Assembly: GCF_011752045.1 (NCBI RefSeq)
Contig: NZ_JAAKXW010000001.1
Span: 1,612,001-1,676,000, forward strand
Reading direction: 5' to 3'
From: Microbacterium hydrocarbonoxydans
Lineage (GTDB): Bacteria; Actinomycetota; Actinomycetes; Actinomycetales; Microbacteriaceae
DNA: 64,000 nt
The translations under genes were made by a program, and so were the position numbers. Of this stretch, positions 8,835 through 17,325 are shown piece by piece (position 1 is the first letter of the stretch; each line of letters begins with the position of its first letter). The notes beneath the pieces were generated by a model. The model saw only the letters and a program-made list of their open reading frames with translations, was not told the origin of the DNA and made no database searches.

Positions 8835-8855
8835 GTCGACATGAAGTCACAGACT
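8825..8855 (+). promoter_or_regulatory. MerR-type promoter/operator: 24-bp perfect palindrome in a 19-bp spacer
   Basis: A perfect palindrome at 8826-8849 (half site TGACTTCATGTC) sits between a -35 TTGACT (8825-8830) and a -10-like CAGACT (8850-8855). The 19-bp spacing is the hallmark of promoters activated by MerR proteins through DNA untwisting. The merR start codon (8832-8834) is inside the palindrome. Confidence 0.75.
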
Positions 8856-8885
8856 GAACGGAAACACAAGAGGAGAGGACCAGAC

Positions 8886-9776
8886 ATGTACGACGCGATC
8901 GTGATCGGAGCAGGCCCCGCCGGCCTGCAGGCGGCTCTGACCCTGGGGCGGATGCACCGCTCGACCCTGCTGCTCGACTCCGGCGAGTACCGGAACGGCA
9001 CCGTGCTGCACATGCACAACGTCATCGCCGCCGACGGCACCCCGCCGGCCGAGTTCCGTGCCACTGCGAGAGAGCAGCTTGCCGCCTACGCCGACGTGGA
9101 GGTGCGCGAGGTCGCGGCGGAGCGCATCGCCGGCGCGATCGACGACTTCACCGTGCTGCTCGCCGACGGCACGGAGGTCGCAGCCCGCCGGGTGGTGCTG
9201 GCGACCGGCGTGGCTGACGACCTCCCCGCTGTCCCGGGTCTGGGCGAGCTGTGGGGCATCCGCGCCTTCAGCTGCCCCTTCTGCGACGGGCACGAGCACG
9301 CGGGGAAGCCGATCGCGATCCTCGGCGAGGCGGCCCGCACGGAGCACCTCGTCTCCCTCCTCGGGCGCATCGTGGGCGCGATCACCGTGTACCCGGTCGG
9401 AGCGCCGTTCGGCGAGGAGGACCGGCGGATGCTCGAGGAGCGCGGTGCCCGCGTGAGCCCCGTGCCCGTGAGCGAGGTCGCCGGCGAGGGCGCAGAGGTC
9501 CGCGTGACAGCGGGGGACGAGTCCGCGTCTGTCGCCGGGGTGTTCGTCGCCTCCGTCGCGCTGCGTCAGCGCGCCCCGCTCGCCACGGAGCTCGGACTGC
9601 GGATGCTCCCCTCCGGGGCTATCGAGATCGACGACTTCGGCGCGACCTCCGCGCCGGGCATCCTCGCCGCCGGCGACCTGGCACACCGCGCCGCGCTGCC
9701 GGGACCGATGGCGTCGGTGCTCCTCGCCGCCGCGGCGGGTCAGCTCGCCGCGGTCGGTGTCATCAGGTCCCTCTGA
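8886..9776 (+). CDS. FAD-dependent thioredoxin-reductase-like oxidoreductase
   Basis: A 296-residue flavoprotein related to thioredoxin reductase. It has the FAD motif GAGPAGLQ (residues 8-15), a redox CPFC pair (C130/C133) and the C-terminal GILAAGDLA FAD contact. The usual second GxGxxA motif for NADPH is replaced by AILGEAARTEH, so the electron donor may differ. The ATG at 8886 is chosen for the AGGAGAGGA ribosome site 6 bases upstream; an earlier ATG at 8841 would lie within the operator. It is controlled by the divergent MerR gene and is probably a redox-stress or metal-response enzyme. Confidence 0.88.
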   Translation: MYDAIVIGAGPAGLQAALTLGRMHRSTLLLDSGEYRNGTVLHMHNVIAADGTPPAEFRATAREQLAAYADVEVREVAAERIAGAIDDFTVLLADGTEVAARRVVLATGVADDLPAVPGLGELWGIRAFSCPFCDGHEHAGKPIAILGEAARTEHLVSLLGRIVGAITVYPVGAPFGEEDRRMLEERGARVSPVPVSEVAGEGAEVRVTAGDESASVAGVFVASVALRQRAPLATELGLRMLPSGAIEIDDFGATSAPGILAAGDLAHRAALPGPMASVLLAAAAGQLAAVGVIRSL

Positions 9777-9790
9777 GCTGAGGCCTCCAG

Positions 9791-9857
9791 GCCGTTCGAA
9801 TCGCGCGAACGGCTGCTTCCGAGCCCGTTTCGGGGCCATTCGCGCGATTCGAACGGC
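9791..9857. repeat. Inverted-repeat element with 19-bp perfect arms (copy B), likely bidirectional terminator
   Basis: Arms GCCGTTCGAATCGCGCGAA (9791-9809) and its exact complement (9839-9857) enclose a 29-bp loop. It lies between convergent genes and resembles copy A at 8357-8432. A transcription stop is plausible; a dispersed palindromic repeat origin is equally so. Confidence 0.7.
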
Positions 9858-9858
9858 T

Positions 9859-10488
9859 TCAGACGGCGCCGACGTCGACAGCCCCGGCGGTCGAAGCCGG
9901 TTCCGCGTACGCGACCTCGCGCCACACGTCGCCGACGCGCTCGAAAGAGGTGACGCTCGACAGCGCGCAGCGCCGGGTCCGCGGGTCGTGACGCAGCGGG
10001 AGCCCCGCGACCCGGAGGTGCGTGATCCAGATCGGCGCCTGGTGGGAGACCATGACGAGGTCACCTTCGCCGGCCGCATCCCAGGCCTCGTCCATCATCC
10101 CGAGCATCCGCTCGGCGATCGACGCATAGGGCTCGCCCCAGCTGGGCTGAGAAGGCCGGCGCAGGTGCCACCAGTTGAGCGGATTCATCAGCGACCGGCG
10201 CATCTGCGTGCCCTCGAACACGTTCGTGGGCTCGATCAGGCGGATGTCGACGTCGGGGGCGAACCCGAGCATCTCGGCGAAGGGCTCGGCCGACTCCTGC
10301 GCGCGCTCCAGGGGCGAGGAGTACAGCCCGCTCACCGGGCGTCCGAGAGCGGCGACGTGATCGGCCGCCGCCCTCGCCATTCCGCGTCCGTCCGCGCTCA
10401 GGTGGTAGTCCGGCAGCCTGCCGTAGAGCACGCGCGACGGGTTGTGGACCTCGCCGTGCCGGACGAGGTGCAGACGGGATGCCGGCAC
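9859..10488 (-). CDS. Histidine phosphatase (phosphoglycerate mutase) family protein
   Basis: A 209-residue protein with the catalytic LVRHGEVHNP motif (residues 8-17) where His becomes phosphorylated, and the second-half LYSSPLERAQESA segment (about 65-77) plus a later SHQAPI His motif. Such enzymes dephosphorylate small metabolites or sugar phosphates; the substrate cannot be told from sequence. The GTG start is one base after the stop of the upstream membrane protein gene, so the two form an operon. Confidence 0.9.
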   Translation of the reverse strand: MPASRLHLVRHGEVHNPSRVLYGRLPDYHLSADGRGMARAAADHVAALGRPVSGLYSSPLERAQESAEPFAEMLGFAPDVDIRLIEPTNVFEGTQMRRSLMNPLNWWHLRRPSQPSWGEPYASIAERMLGMMDEAWDAAGEGDLVMVSHQAPIWITHLRVAGLPLRHDPRTRRCALSSVTSFERVGDVWREVAYAEPASTAGAVDVGAV

Positions 10489-10489
10489 G

Positions 10490-10879
10490 TCAGGCCTTGG
10501 TGTAGCGGGCGTCGCCGAAGCCGAGGATCAGGTAGCCGATGTACGGGAAGACGAAGAGGAGGAAGAACGAGAAGAGCCCGCCCTTGCCGAAGCGCTCGCC
10601 CAGCTTGATCGCCACGACGATGCCGAAGACGAAGTTCACGACCGGGATCAGGTACAGCAGCGCCAGCCAGCCGTTCAGCCCCGCGATGCGCACGAGGATC
10701 ACGACGTTCACGATCGGGATGATCGCGAGGATGCCTGCGTATCCGGCCTTGGTGAAGACCTTCCAGAGACCGATGACGACCACGATGTAGAAGATCAGCG
10801 CGACCACGCCGGCCGTGCCCGAGAAGATCGAGGCGAAGAGATCGGAGATGCCGTTCGAGTCGCTGATGGCGAGGTTCAT
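10490..10879 (-). CDS. Small DUF5684-like membrane protein
   Basis: A 129-residue membrane protein with four hydrophobic segments, and the LWKVFTKAGYAGILAIIPIVN and LILRIAG-like patterns seen in DUF5684/DUF805-type proteins of actinobacteria. The function is unknown. The ATG at 10879 is preferred over upstream options since it has a GGAAGG ribosome site and avoids an unsupported N-terminal extension. It precedes the histidine phosphatase in an operon. Confidence 0.8.
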   Translation of the reverse strand: MNLAISDSNGISDLFASIFSGTAGVVALIFYIVVVIGLWKVFTKAGYAGILAIIPIVNVVILVRIAGLNGWLALLYLIPVVNFVFGIVVAIKLGERFGKGGLFSFFLLFVFPYIGYLILGFGDARYTKA

Positions 10880-11010
10880 GAGGATGCCTTCCGGTGGGAG
10901 TGTTCGCATTCGACGGCATCCTACTGACCGATCGGCCCCGGGCAGGGCGGCCTCGCCCTCCCCCGTAGAATGGGCGGGTTCCACATTTCCCAGATCAGGA
11001 GGAATCCTCC

Positions 11011-12792
11011 GTGCTTCGCACTCACTCCGCAGGCTCCCTGCGAGCAGAGAACATCGGTCAGACCGTCACCCTCTCCGGGTGGGTCGATCGTCGTCGTGAC
11101 CACGGAGGAGTCGCGTTCATCGATCTTCGGGATGCCTCGGGCATCGCGCAGGTCGTCATCCGCGACGAGGAGATCGCGCACCCGCTGCGCAACGAGTTCG
11201 TCTTGAAGGTCACCGGCGAGGTGTCGCGTCGCCCCGACGGCAACGAGAACCCGAACCTGCCCACGGGCGAGATCGAGCTCATCGCCGCCGAGGTCGAGGT
11301 GCTCAACGAGTCCGCCCCGCTTCCGTTCCAGGTGTCGACCGCCCTGGCGGACAGCGAGACCGTCGGCGAGGAGGCGCGACTCAAGTACCGCTACCTCGAC
11401 CTGCGCCGTCCGGCTGCGGCATCCGCTCTGCGCCTGCGCTCCGACGTGTACAAGGCCATCCGCGACGTGCTGCACGCCGAGGACTTCACCGAGGTGGAGA
11501 CCCCGACCCTCACCCGCTCGACCCCGGAGGGCGCCCGCGACTTCGTCGTGCCCGCGCGCCTGCACCCGGGCAGCTGGTACGCCCTGCCGCAGTCGCCGCA
11601 GCTGTTCAAGCAGCTGCTCATGGTCGGCGGCGTCGAGAAGTACTTCCAGATCGCCCGCTGCTATCGCGACGAGGACTTCCGCGCAGACCGCCAGCCGGAG
11701 TTCACGCAGCTCGACATCGAGATGAGCTTCGTCGACCAGGAGGACGTCATCGCCCTCATGGAGCGCCTCGTCGTCGCCATGTGGCAGACGATCGGCGTCG
11801 AGGTGCAGACGCCGCTGCCCCGCATCACCTACGCCGACGCGATGGCGAAGTACGGCTCCGACAAGCCCGACCTGCGCTTCGGTCTCGAGCTCGTCGAGGC
11901 GACCGAGTACTTCAAGGACACCCCGTTCCGCGTCTTCCAGGCCGAGTACGTCGGCGCCGTGCGGATGCCGGGCGGCGCCTCGCAGCCCCGCAAGCAGCTC
12001 GACGCCTGGCAGGACTGGGCCAAGCAGCGCGGCGCGCGCGGCCTCGCCTACGTCCTGTTCAACGAGGACGGCACGCTCGGCGGCCCCGCCGCGAAGAACC
12101 TGTCCGAGGCGGAGCAGGCCGGCCTCGCGGCCTTCGTCGGCGCCGAGCCCGGCGACTGCGTGTTCTTCGCTGCGGGCTCCGCGAAGGAGTCGCGCGCGCT
12201 GCTCGGCGCGGCGCGCGTCGAGATCGGCCGCCGCCTCGGCTACCTGAACCCCGACGAGTTCGCCTTCACCTGGGTCGTCGACGCGCCGATGTTCGAGCCT
12301 GCGGCGGATGCCGTGGCCTCGGGCGACGTCGCCGTCGGCGCCGGCGCCTGGACCGCCGTGCACCACGCGTTCACCGGTCCGAAGCCGGAGTTCGAGGACA
12401 CCTTCGACACCGACCCGGGTTCGGCTCTCGCCTACGCGTACGACATCGTCTGCAACGGCTCGGAGCTCGGCGGCGGCTCGATCCGCATCCACCGCGAGGA
12501 CGTCCAGAAGCGCGTCTTCGAGGTCATGGGCATCAGCGACGAGTTCGCGCAGGAGCAGTTCGGCTTCCTGCTCGACGCGTTCAAGTTCGGCGCCCCGCCG
12601 CACGGCGGCATCGCGCTCGGCATGGACCGCGTGCTGCAGCACCTGTCGAAGACGGAGTCGATCCGCGAGGTGATCGCGTTCCCGAAGTCGGGCAACGGCT
12701 TCGACCCGCTGACCTCCGCGCCCGCTCCGATCACCGCGGAACAGCGCGCCGAGGCCGGCGTCGACTACGAGCCGGAGGACGACGAGGCCTGA
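11011..12792 (+). CDS. aspS: Aspartate--tRNA(Asp/Asn) ligase
   Basis: A 593-residue class II aminoacyl-tRNA synthetase of bacterial AspRS size. The N-terminal OB fold binds the anticodon ([19 protein letters not shown], about residues 22-40), motif 2 is near [20 protein letters not shown] (about 217-236), a GAD insertion domain sits in the middle, and motif 3 is [10 protein letters not shown] (about 530-540). Many actinobacteria use it as a non-discriminating enzyme together with GatCAB; this cannot be decided here. It has a GTG start; a TAGAAT -10 box lies at 10966-10971. The AGGAGG ribosome site (10998-11003) is complementary to the six bases before the start codon. Confidence 0.97.
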   Translation: MLRTHSAGSLRAENIGQTVTLSGWVDRRRDHGGVAFIDLRDASGIAQVVIRDEEIAHPLRNEFVLKVTGEVSRRPDGNENPNLPTGEIELIAAEVEVLNESAPLPFQVSTALADSETVGEEARLKYRYLDLRRPAAASALRLRSDVYKAIRDVLHAEDFTEVETPTLTRSTPEGARDFVVPARLHPGSWYALPQSPQLFKQLLMVGGVEKYFQIARCYRDEDFRADRQPEFTQLDIEMSFVDQEDVIALMERLVVAMWQTIGVEVQTPLPRITYADAMAKYGSDKPDLRFGLELVEATEYFKDTPFRVFQAEYVGAVRMPGGASQPRKQLDAWQDWAKQRGARGLAYVLFNEDGTLGGPAAKNLSEAEQAGLAAFVGAEPGDCVFFAAGSAKESRALLGAARVEIGRRLGYLNPDEFAFTWVVDAPMFEPAADAVASGDVAVGAGAWTAVHHAFTGPKPEFEDTFDTDPGSALAYAYDIVCNGSELGGGSIRIHREDVQKRVFEVMGISDEFAQEQFGFLLDAFKFGAPPHGGIALGMDRVLQHLSKTESIREVIAFPKSGNGFDPLTSAPAPITAEQRAEAGVDYEPEDDEA

Positions 12793-12804
12793 GCCATCTC
12801 CGCT

Positions 12805-12943
12805 CGTTGAGCGACACTTCGACTCGCTGGCGCTCGCTCAGCGCGGGTCTCCGCGAGTCGAAACGCCCCTTCGAGGAGCATGACCCCTGGTCACGTCTCT
12901 GAAGGGGCGTTTCGTCTCGGTCGCTCCGCTCCCTCGCTCAACG
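12805..12943. repeat. Nested inverted repeat / bidirectional terminator between aspS and TSUP gene
   Basis: Outer arms CGTTGAGCGA (12805-12814) and TCGCTCAACG (12934-12943) enclose inner arms CGAAACGCCCCTTC (12859-12872) and its complement (12901-12914). It separates convergent genes and overlaps the stop codon of the TSUP gene. Its size and nested form suggest a REP/BIME-like dispersed element acting as terminator. Confidence 0.7.
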
Positions 12944-13762
12944 ACCGGAGAGCAGGGGAGCGAGGTTCTCGTTCCACACGTCGAGACCGAGCTTGCCGAT
13001 GAGCGCGACCACGACGAGCAGGAAGATGATGCGGATGAACCCGGTGCCGCGGGAGATCGCCATCCGCGACCCGAGGTAGCTGCCGGCGAAGTTCGCGACG
13101 CCGAGGAGGAGGCCCAGAAGCCACAGCACCGAGCCGTGCGGGATGAACAGGATCAGCGCCCCGGCGTTGGTGGCGAAGTTCACGATCTTCGCCTTCGCGC
13201 TGGCCTGCAGGAAGTCGTAGCCGAGCAGGGCGACGAGCGTGATCACGAGGAACGTGCCGGTGCCCGGCCCGATCATGCCGTCGTAGAACCCGATGCCGAG
13301 ACCTGCCGCCCCGGCCATGACGTGGTGCCTGTGGCCGCTGAAGCGCAGCCGGGTGGCCGCCCCCATCTGCGGCCGGAACGCGGTGAACAGCACCACGGCG
13401 AGCAGGGCGACGACGATGATCGGCTTGAACGCCGCCGCGGGGAGCACGGTGGCGACCGCCGCGCCGCCGATCGAGCCGGCGAGGGCGATCGCCGCCATCG
13501 GCAGGGCGGTGCGGATGTCGGGCTTCACCCGCCGGTAGTAGGTCACGCTGCTCGTGGCCGTGCCGAACACCGAGCCGAGCTTGTTGGTGGCGAGGGCCTG
13601 CACGGGCGTGATCCCCGGGATCAGCAGCAGCGCCGGCAGCTGCAGCAGCCCGCCGCCGCCCACGACCGCATCGATCCATCCCGCGCCGAACGCGGCGAGG
13701 ACGACGAGGATCAGCATCCCCCAGGTGAGGTGCTCGAGCCCGAGGAATGCGCCGATGTCCAT
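12938..13762 (-). CDS. TSUP family (TauE/SafE) membrane transporter
   Basis: A 274-residue protein with about eight membrane helices of the sulfite-exporter TauE/SafE family, which moves small organic or sulfur anions. Two internally similar halves are visible, each with a Gly-rich motif (AGWIDAVVGGGGLLQLPALL near residue 30 and IGFYDGMIGPGTGTFLVITL near residue 165). The ATG at 13762 is taken as start; the region above it belongs to the promoter shared with the divergent GNAT gene. The substrate is not evident. Confidence 0.9.
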   Translation of the reverse strand: MDIGAFLGLEHLTWGMLILVVLAAFGAGWIDAVVGGGGLLQLPALLLIPGITPVQALATNKLGSVFGTATSSVTYYRRVKPDIRTALPMAAIALAGSIGGAAVATVLPAAAFKPIIVVALLAVVLFTAFRPQMGAATRLRFSGHRHHVMAGAAGLGIGFYDGMIGPGTGTFLVITLVALLGYDFLQASAKAKIVNFATNAGALILFIPHGSVLWLLGLLLGVANFAGSYLGSRMAISRGTGFIRIIFLLVVVALIGKLGLDVWNENLAPLLSGR

Positions 13763-13817
13763 CACGTCCAGGATGCCAGACGGACGGGCCGCCGCCGGCC
13801 GCTGGCAGACTGAGGAC

Positions 13818-14333
13818 ATGCTCGACGCCCTCCCCCTTCCGCATCCGTTCGAGAGCCGCGCGGGCGAGGCGCTGCTGCGCCGCGCGACCCCCGCGGACGC
13901 GGATGCCGTGATCGCACTGCTCGCCGACGATCCGATCAGCGCCGCCCGCGGCGACCGGGCGGCCGAGGAGGACCGCCCCGCCTACACCGCCGCCCTCGCG
14001 GAGATCCTCGCCGACCCGTCGAACGACCTGCTCGTCGTCGAGCACGGCGGCGCGATCGTCGGCACGCTGCAGCTCACCCTGATCCCGGGCATGGCGCGCA
14101 GGGGCGCGAAACGACTCCTCGTGGAGGCCGTGCGCGTGCGCAGCGACCTGCGCTCCTCCGGCATCGGCTCGGCGGTCATGCGCTGGGTGGCCGATCCCGC
14201 GGCGCCGGCACTCGGCGCGGCCCTGGTCCAGCTGACCTCGGATGCCGCACGCACCGACGCGCACCGCTTCTACGAGCGTCTCGGCTACACCGGCTCGCAC
14301 ATCGGGTTCAAGCTCCGCATCCCCCGGGGCTGA
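13818..14333 (+). CDS. GNAT family N-acetyltransferase
   Basis: A 171-residue acetyltransferase; the acetyl-CoA loop VRVRSDLRSSGIGSAVMRW (around residues 95-113) carries the R-x-x-G-x-G signature, and the C-terminal RFYERLGYTGSHIGFKL is typical of the fold. The target is unknown. The start is supported by CAGACT (13806-13811) six bases before the ATG, a leaderless arrangement. Divergent from the TSUP transporter. Confidence 0.88.
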   Translation: MLDALPLPHPFESRAGEALLRRATPADADAVIALLADDPISAARGDRAAEEDRPAYTAALAEILADPSNDLLVVEHGGAIVGTLQLTLIPGMARRGAKRLLVEAVRVRSDLRSSGIGSAVMRWVADPAAPALGAALVQLTSDAARTDAHRFYERLGYTGSHIGFKLRIPRG

Positions 14334-14459
14334 GCTCCGGGCATCCGGTCCCCGTCCCGACACCTCCCGTTCACCCGGACCGGACCGGTCGGCAACCTCC
14401 GCCCCGTAGCGTCCTCTCGCAACCCGACCCGGCAATCGCCGGACACCGAGAGGACACTC

Positions 14460-15599
14460 ATGGCACGCTTCACCCGCCGCGCGCGCATCGGCGCCGGCAT
14501 CGCCCTGGCCACCACGGCCGCACTCGCCCTGACCGCCTGCGCCGGCGCCGAGACGCCCGCCGCCGGCGGCGAGGGAACCGTGGACGCCGCGACCGCCACC
14601 TCGGTCGAGGACTTCGGCACCTTCGCCGACCTGGAGGCGGCTGCGAAGGCCGAGGGCCAGCTGAACGTGATCGCTCTGCCGCGCGACTGGGCGAACTACG
14701 GCGAGATCCTCGACCTGTTCGCGGAGAAGTACCCGGAGATCACGATCAACGAGGCCTCCCCCGACATCTCCAGCGCCGAGGAGATCCAGGCCGCCGAGAC
14801 CAACCAGGGCCTGGACACGGCCCCCGACGTCTTCGACCTCGGCCTCACCGTCGCGCTGCAGAACACCGACGTCTTCGCGCCGTACCAGGTGCAGACCTGG
14901 GACGAGATCCCGGACGCGCTCAAGGAGCCCACCGGCCTGTTCGTGGGCGACTACGGCGGATACATGTCGATCGGCTACGACTCCTCGAAGTTCGACGCCC
15001 CGGCCTCCCTCGACGACCTGCTCGACGCCGACTACAAGGGCGCCGTCGCGATCAACGGCGACCCGACCCAGGCCGGAGCGGCCTTCGCCGCGGTGGGCCT
15101 CGCGACCGTGCAGTCCGAAGGCACCCTCGACGACTTCCAGCCGGGCATCGACTTCTTCGCCGAGCTGCAGAAGGCCGGCAACCTCCTCAAGGTCGACGTC
15201 ACCACGGCGACCGTGGCGAGCGGCGAGACCCCCGTCGTCTTCGACTGGGACTACCTCAACGCGGCCCACAGCGCCGACAACGAGAACTGGGAGGTCGTCG
15301 TGCTCGACGGCACCGGCTACGCCGGCTACTACAACCAGGCCATCAACAAGGATGCTCCACACCCCGCCGCCGCGCGCCTGTGGCAGGAGTTCCTCTACAG
15401 CGACGAGGTGCAGAACCTGTGGCTCAAGGGCGGCGCCCGCCCGGCGCGCATGGAGGCCATGACCGAGGCCGGCACGATCGACGCCGACCTCGCCGCCGCC
15501 CTGCCGGAGGTCCCGGCCGAGACGGTCGTCCCCACCGAGGAGCAGTCGGCGAACGCCGGCACCCTGCTCGGCGAGAAGTGGGCAGCGGCCGTCCAGTGA
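14460..15599 (+). CDS. ABC transporter solute-binding lipoprotein (family 1, polyamine/iron/phosphonate type)
   Basis: A 379-residue lipoprotein: Arg-rich signal peptide with lipobox LTAC (residues about 24-27), then a family-1 periplasmic-binding fold (GQLNVIALPRDWANYGEILD near 65; GYAGYYNQAINKDAPHP near 285). Relatives bind polyamines, ferric iron or 2-aminoethylphosphonate; the ligand cannot be assigned. First gene of a four-gene importer operon with GTGA/ATGA overlaps throughout. The ribosome site GAGAGGA lies 7 bases before the ATG; a TAGCGT -10 box is at about 14407. Confidence 0.88.
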   Translation: MARFTRRARIGAGIALATTAALALTACAGAETPAAGGEGTVDAATATSVEDFGTFADLEAAAKAEGQLNVIALPRDWANYGEILDLFAEKYPEITINEASPDISSAEEIQAAETNQGLDTAPDVFDLGLTVALQNTDVFAPYQVQTWDEIPDALKEPTGLFVGDYGGYMSIGYDSSKFDAPASLDDLLDADYKGAVAINGDPTQAGAAFAAVGLATVQSEGTLDDFQPGIDFFAELQKAGNLLKVDVTTATVASGETPVVFDWDYLNAAHSADNENWEVVVLDGTGYAGYYNQAINKDAPHPAAARLWQEFLYSDEVQNLWLKGGARPARMEAMTEAGTIDADLAAALPEVPAETVVPTEEQSANAGTLLGEKWAAAVQ

Positions 15600-16534
15600 C
15601 GGTCGTCGCACACGCGGGGGCGGATGCCGCGGCATCCGCCCCCGCCCCCGCCGCCGGGTCCGCGCCGCGTGCGCGGACCCGGCGCACGGCGCCATCCTTC
15701 GCCTGGCTGGGCCTGGTGCCGTTCGCCGCCTACGTGCTGCTGTTCCTGGCGGTGCCGACGATCCTCGCCGTCGGATCCGGGTTGTTCACCGAGGACGGCT
15801 CGTTCACCTGGGCGAACCTGTCTGCGCTCGGGGACCCGGTGGTCCTCGGCACCTTCGCGAACTCCGCCGGACTGTCGCTGCTGACCGCGATCGTCGGGGG
15901 AGTCGTCGGCGCCGTCGTCTGCTACGCCCTGCTCGGCCTGAACCCGGAGGGCGCGGTCCGCTCCGCCGTCGATGCGGCGGCCGGAGTGCTCGCCCAGTTC
16001 GGCGGCGTGATGCTCGCCTTCGCGTTCATCGCGACCATCGGCATCCAGGGGGTCGTCACCTCGTTCCTCAAGGACGTCCTCGCCGTGAACATCTACGAGA
16101 ACGGCACCTGGCTCTACGAGCTCCCCGGCCTGTTCCTGCCGTACGTCTACTTCCAGATCCCGCTCATGGTGATCACTTTCATGCCCGCCCTCGCCGCGCT
16201 GAAGCCGCAGTGGGCGGAGGCGAACCTCACCCTCGGCGGCACCCGCGCGAGCTTCTGGCTGCGCATCGGCATCCCGGTGCTCGCCCCATCGTTCCTCGCC
16301 AGCCTCCTGCTCCTGTTCGCGAACGCGTTCTCGTCGTATGCGACCGCCGCCGCGCTCGCCAGCCAGGGATCCCAGATCGTGCCGCTCCAGATCCGCACCG
16401 CGCTGACCAGCGAGACGGTCCTCGGCCGCGAGAACCTCGCCGGCGCCCTGGCGCTGGGCATGATCGTCATCGTCGGCGTCGTGATGGCCCTGTACTCCCT
16501 CATCCAGCGTCGGGCCGCGAGGTGGCAGGCATGA
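15596..16534 (+). CDS. ABC transporter permease (first subunit)
   Basis: A 312-residue permease with six membrane segments and the ATPase-contact EAA-type loop EANLTLGGTRASFWLRIGIPV (about residues 210-230). The N-terminal ~35 residues are Ala/Pro-rich. The GTG at 15596 overlaps the stop of the binding-protein gene (GTGA), which fixes the start. Works with the next permease and ATPase for solute import. Confidence 0.9.
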   Translation: MTVVAHAGADAAASAPAPAAGSAPRARTRRTAPSFAWLGLVPFAAYVLLFLAVPTILAVGSGLFTEDGSFTWANLSALGDPVVLGTFANSAGLSLLTAIVGGVVGAVVCYALLGLNPEGAVRSAVDAAAGVLAQFGGVMLAFAFIATIGIQGVVTSFLKDVLAVNIYENGTWLYELPGLFLPYVYFQIPLMVITFMPALAALKPQWAEANLTLGGTRASFWLRIGIPVLAPSFLASLLLLFANAFSSYATAAALASQGSQIVPLQIRTALTSETVLGRENLAGALALGMIVIVGVVMALYSLIQRRAARWQA

Positions 16535-17325
16535 ACCGTCTCGGCCCCTCCCTCGCGATGCGCTGGGTCATCGGCGTCGTCGTCTGCGCCCTCTTCGCGA
16601 TCCCGCTGCTCTCCACGCTCCTGTACACGCTCCGCGATCCGGAGGGCGGACTCTCCTTCGCACGGTGGATCGCCCTGTTCGACCCCGCGCAGTCCGCGGC
16701 GATCAGGCCGATCTGGATCGGCCTCGGAAACTCGCTCGTGCTCGCGCTCGTCACGGTGGCGATCGTGCTGCTGCTCCTGGCGCCGACGATGATCCTCGTG
16801 AACCTCCGGTTCCCGAGGATCAGGCCCGCGTTCGAGTTCGCGGCGCTGCTGCCGATCTCGATCCCGGCGATCGTCCTCGTCGTCGGCCTCACTCCGATCT
16901 ACCTGCAGATCGGGCGCACCCTCGGCACCGGCACCTGGACTCTCGCCTTCGCCTACGGCGTCACCGTCCTGCCGTTCGCCTACCGCTCGATCCAGGCCTC
17001 CATCGACGCCGCCGATCTGCGCACGCTCTCCGAGGCCGCCCGGTCGCTCGGGGCGAGCTGGCCCGTCGTGGTGCTGAAGGTGCTCGCGCCGAACCTGCGG
17101 CAGGGTCTGCTCGCGGCATCCCTCCTCTCCATCGCGGTCGTCCTCGGCGAGTTCACGATCGCCTCGCTCCTGAACCGCCAGGTGTTCCAGACGGCCATGG
17201 TGGTCGTCCAGAAGCAGGACCCGTACGCCCCCGCGATCTTCACCCTGCTGGCACTGCTGTTCTGCTTCGCCCTGCTCCTCGTCATCGGCCGCGCCGCCCG
17301 CGGCACAGGAAAGGCCCGCTCGTGA
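16531..17325 (+). CDS. ABC transporter permease (second subunit)
   Basis: A 264-residue, six-helix permease of the PotC-like type with the canonical EAA loop EAARSLGASWPVVVLKVLAPN (about residues 167-187). The start codon overlaps the stop of the preceding permease (ATGA); the longer open frame upstream is ignored because it runs antisense-like through that gene. Pairs with the first permease as a heterodimer. Confidence 0.9.
   Translation: MNRLGPSLAMRWVIGVVVCALFAIPLLSTLLYTLRDPEGGLSFARWIALFDPAQSAAIRPIWIGLGNSLVLALVTVAIVLLLLAPTMILVNLRFPRIRPAFEFAALLPISIPAIVLVVGLTPIYLQIGRTLGTGTWTLAFAYGVTVLPFAYRSIQASIDAADLRTLSEAARSLGASWPVVVLKVLAPNLRQGLLAASLLSIAVVLGEFTIASLLNRQVFQTAMVVVQKQDPYAPAIFTLLALLFCFALLLVIGRAARGTGKARS

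Noticed and set aside
9791..9857. GTTCGAATC, a tRNA T-loop-like sequence, possible tRNA or attachment site
   Set aside because: It is part of a 19-bp perfect inverted repeat with no D-arm, anticodon arm or acceptor stem around it, and recurs in copy A.
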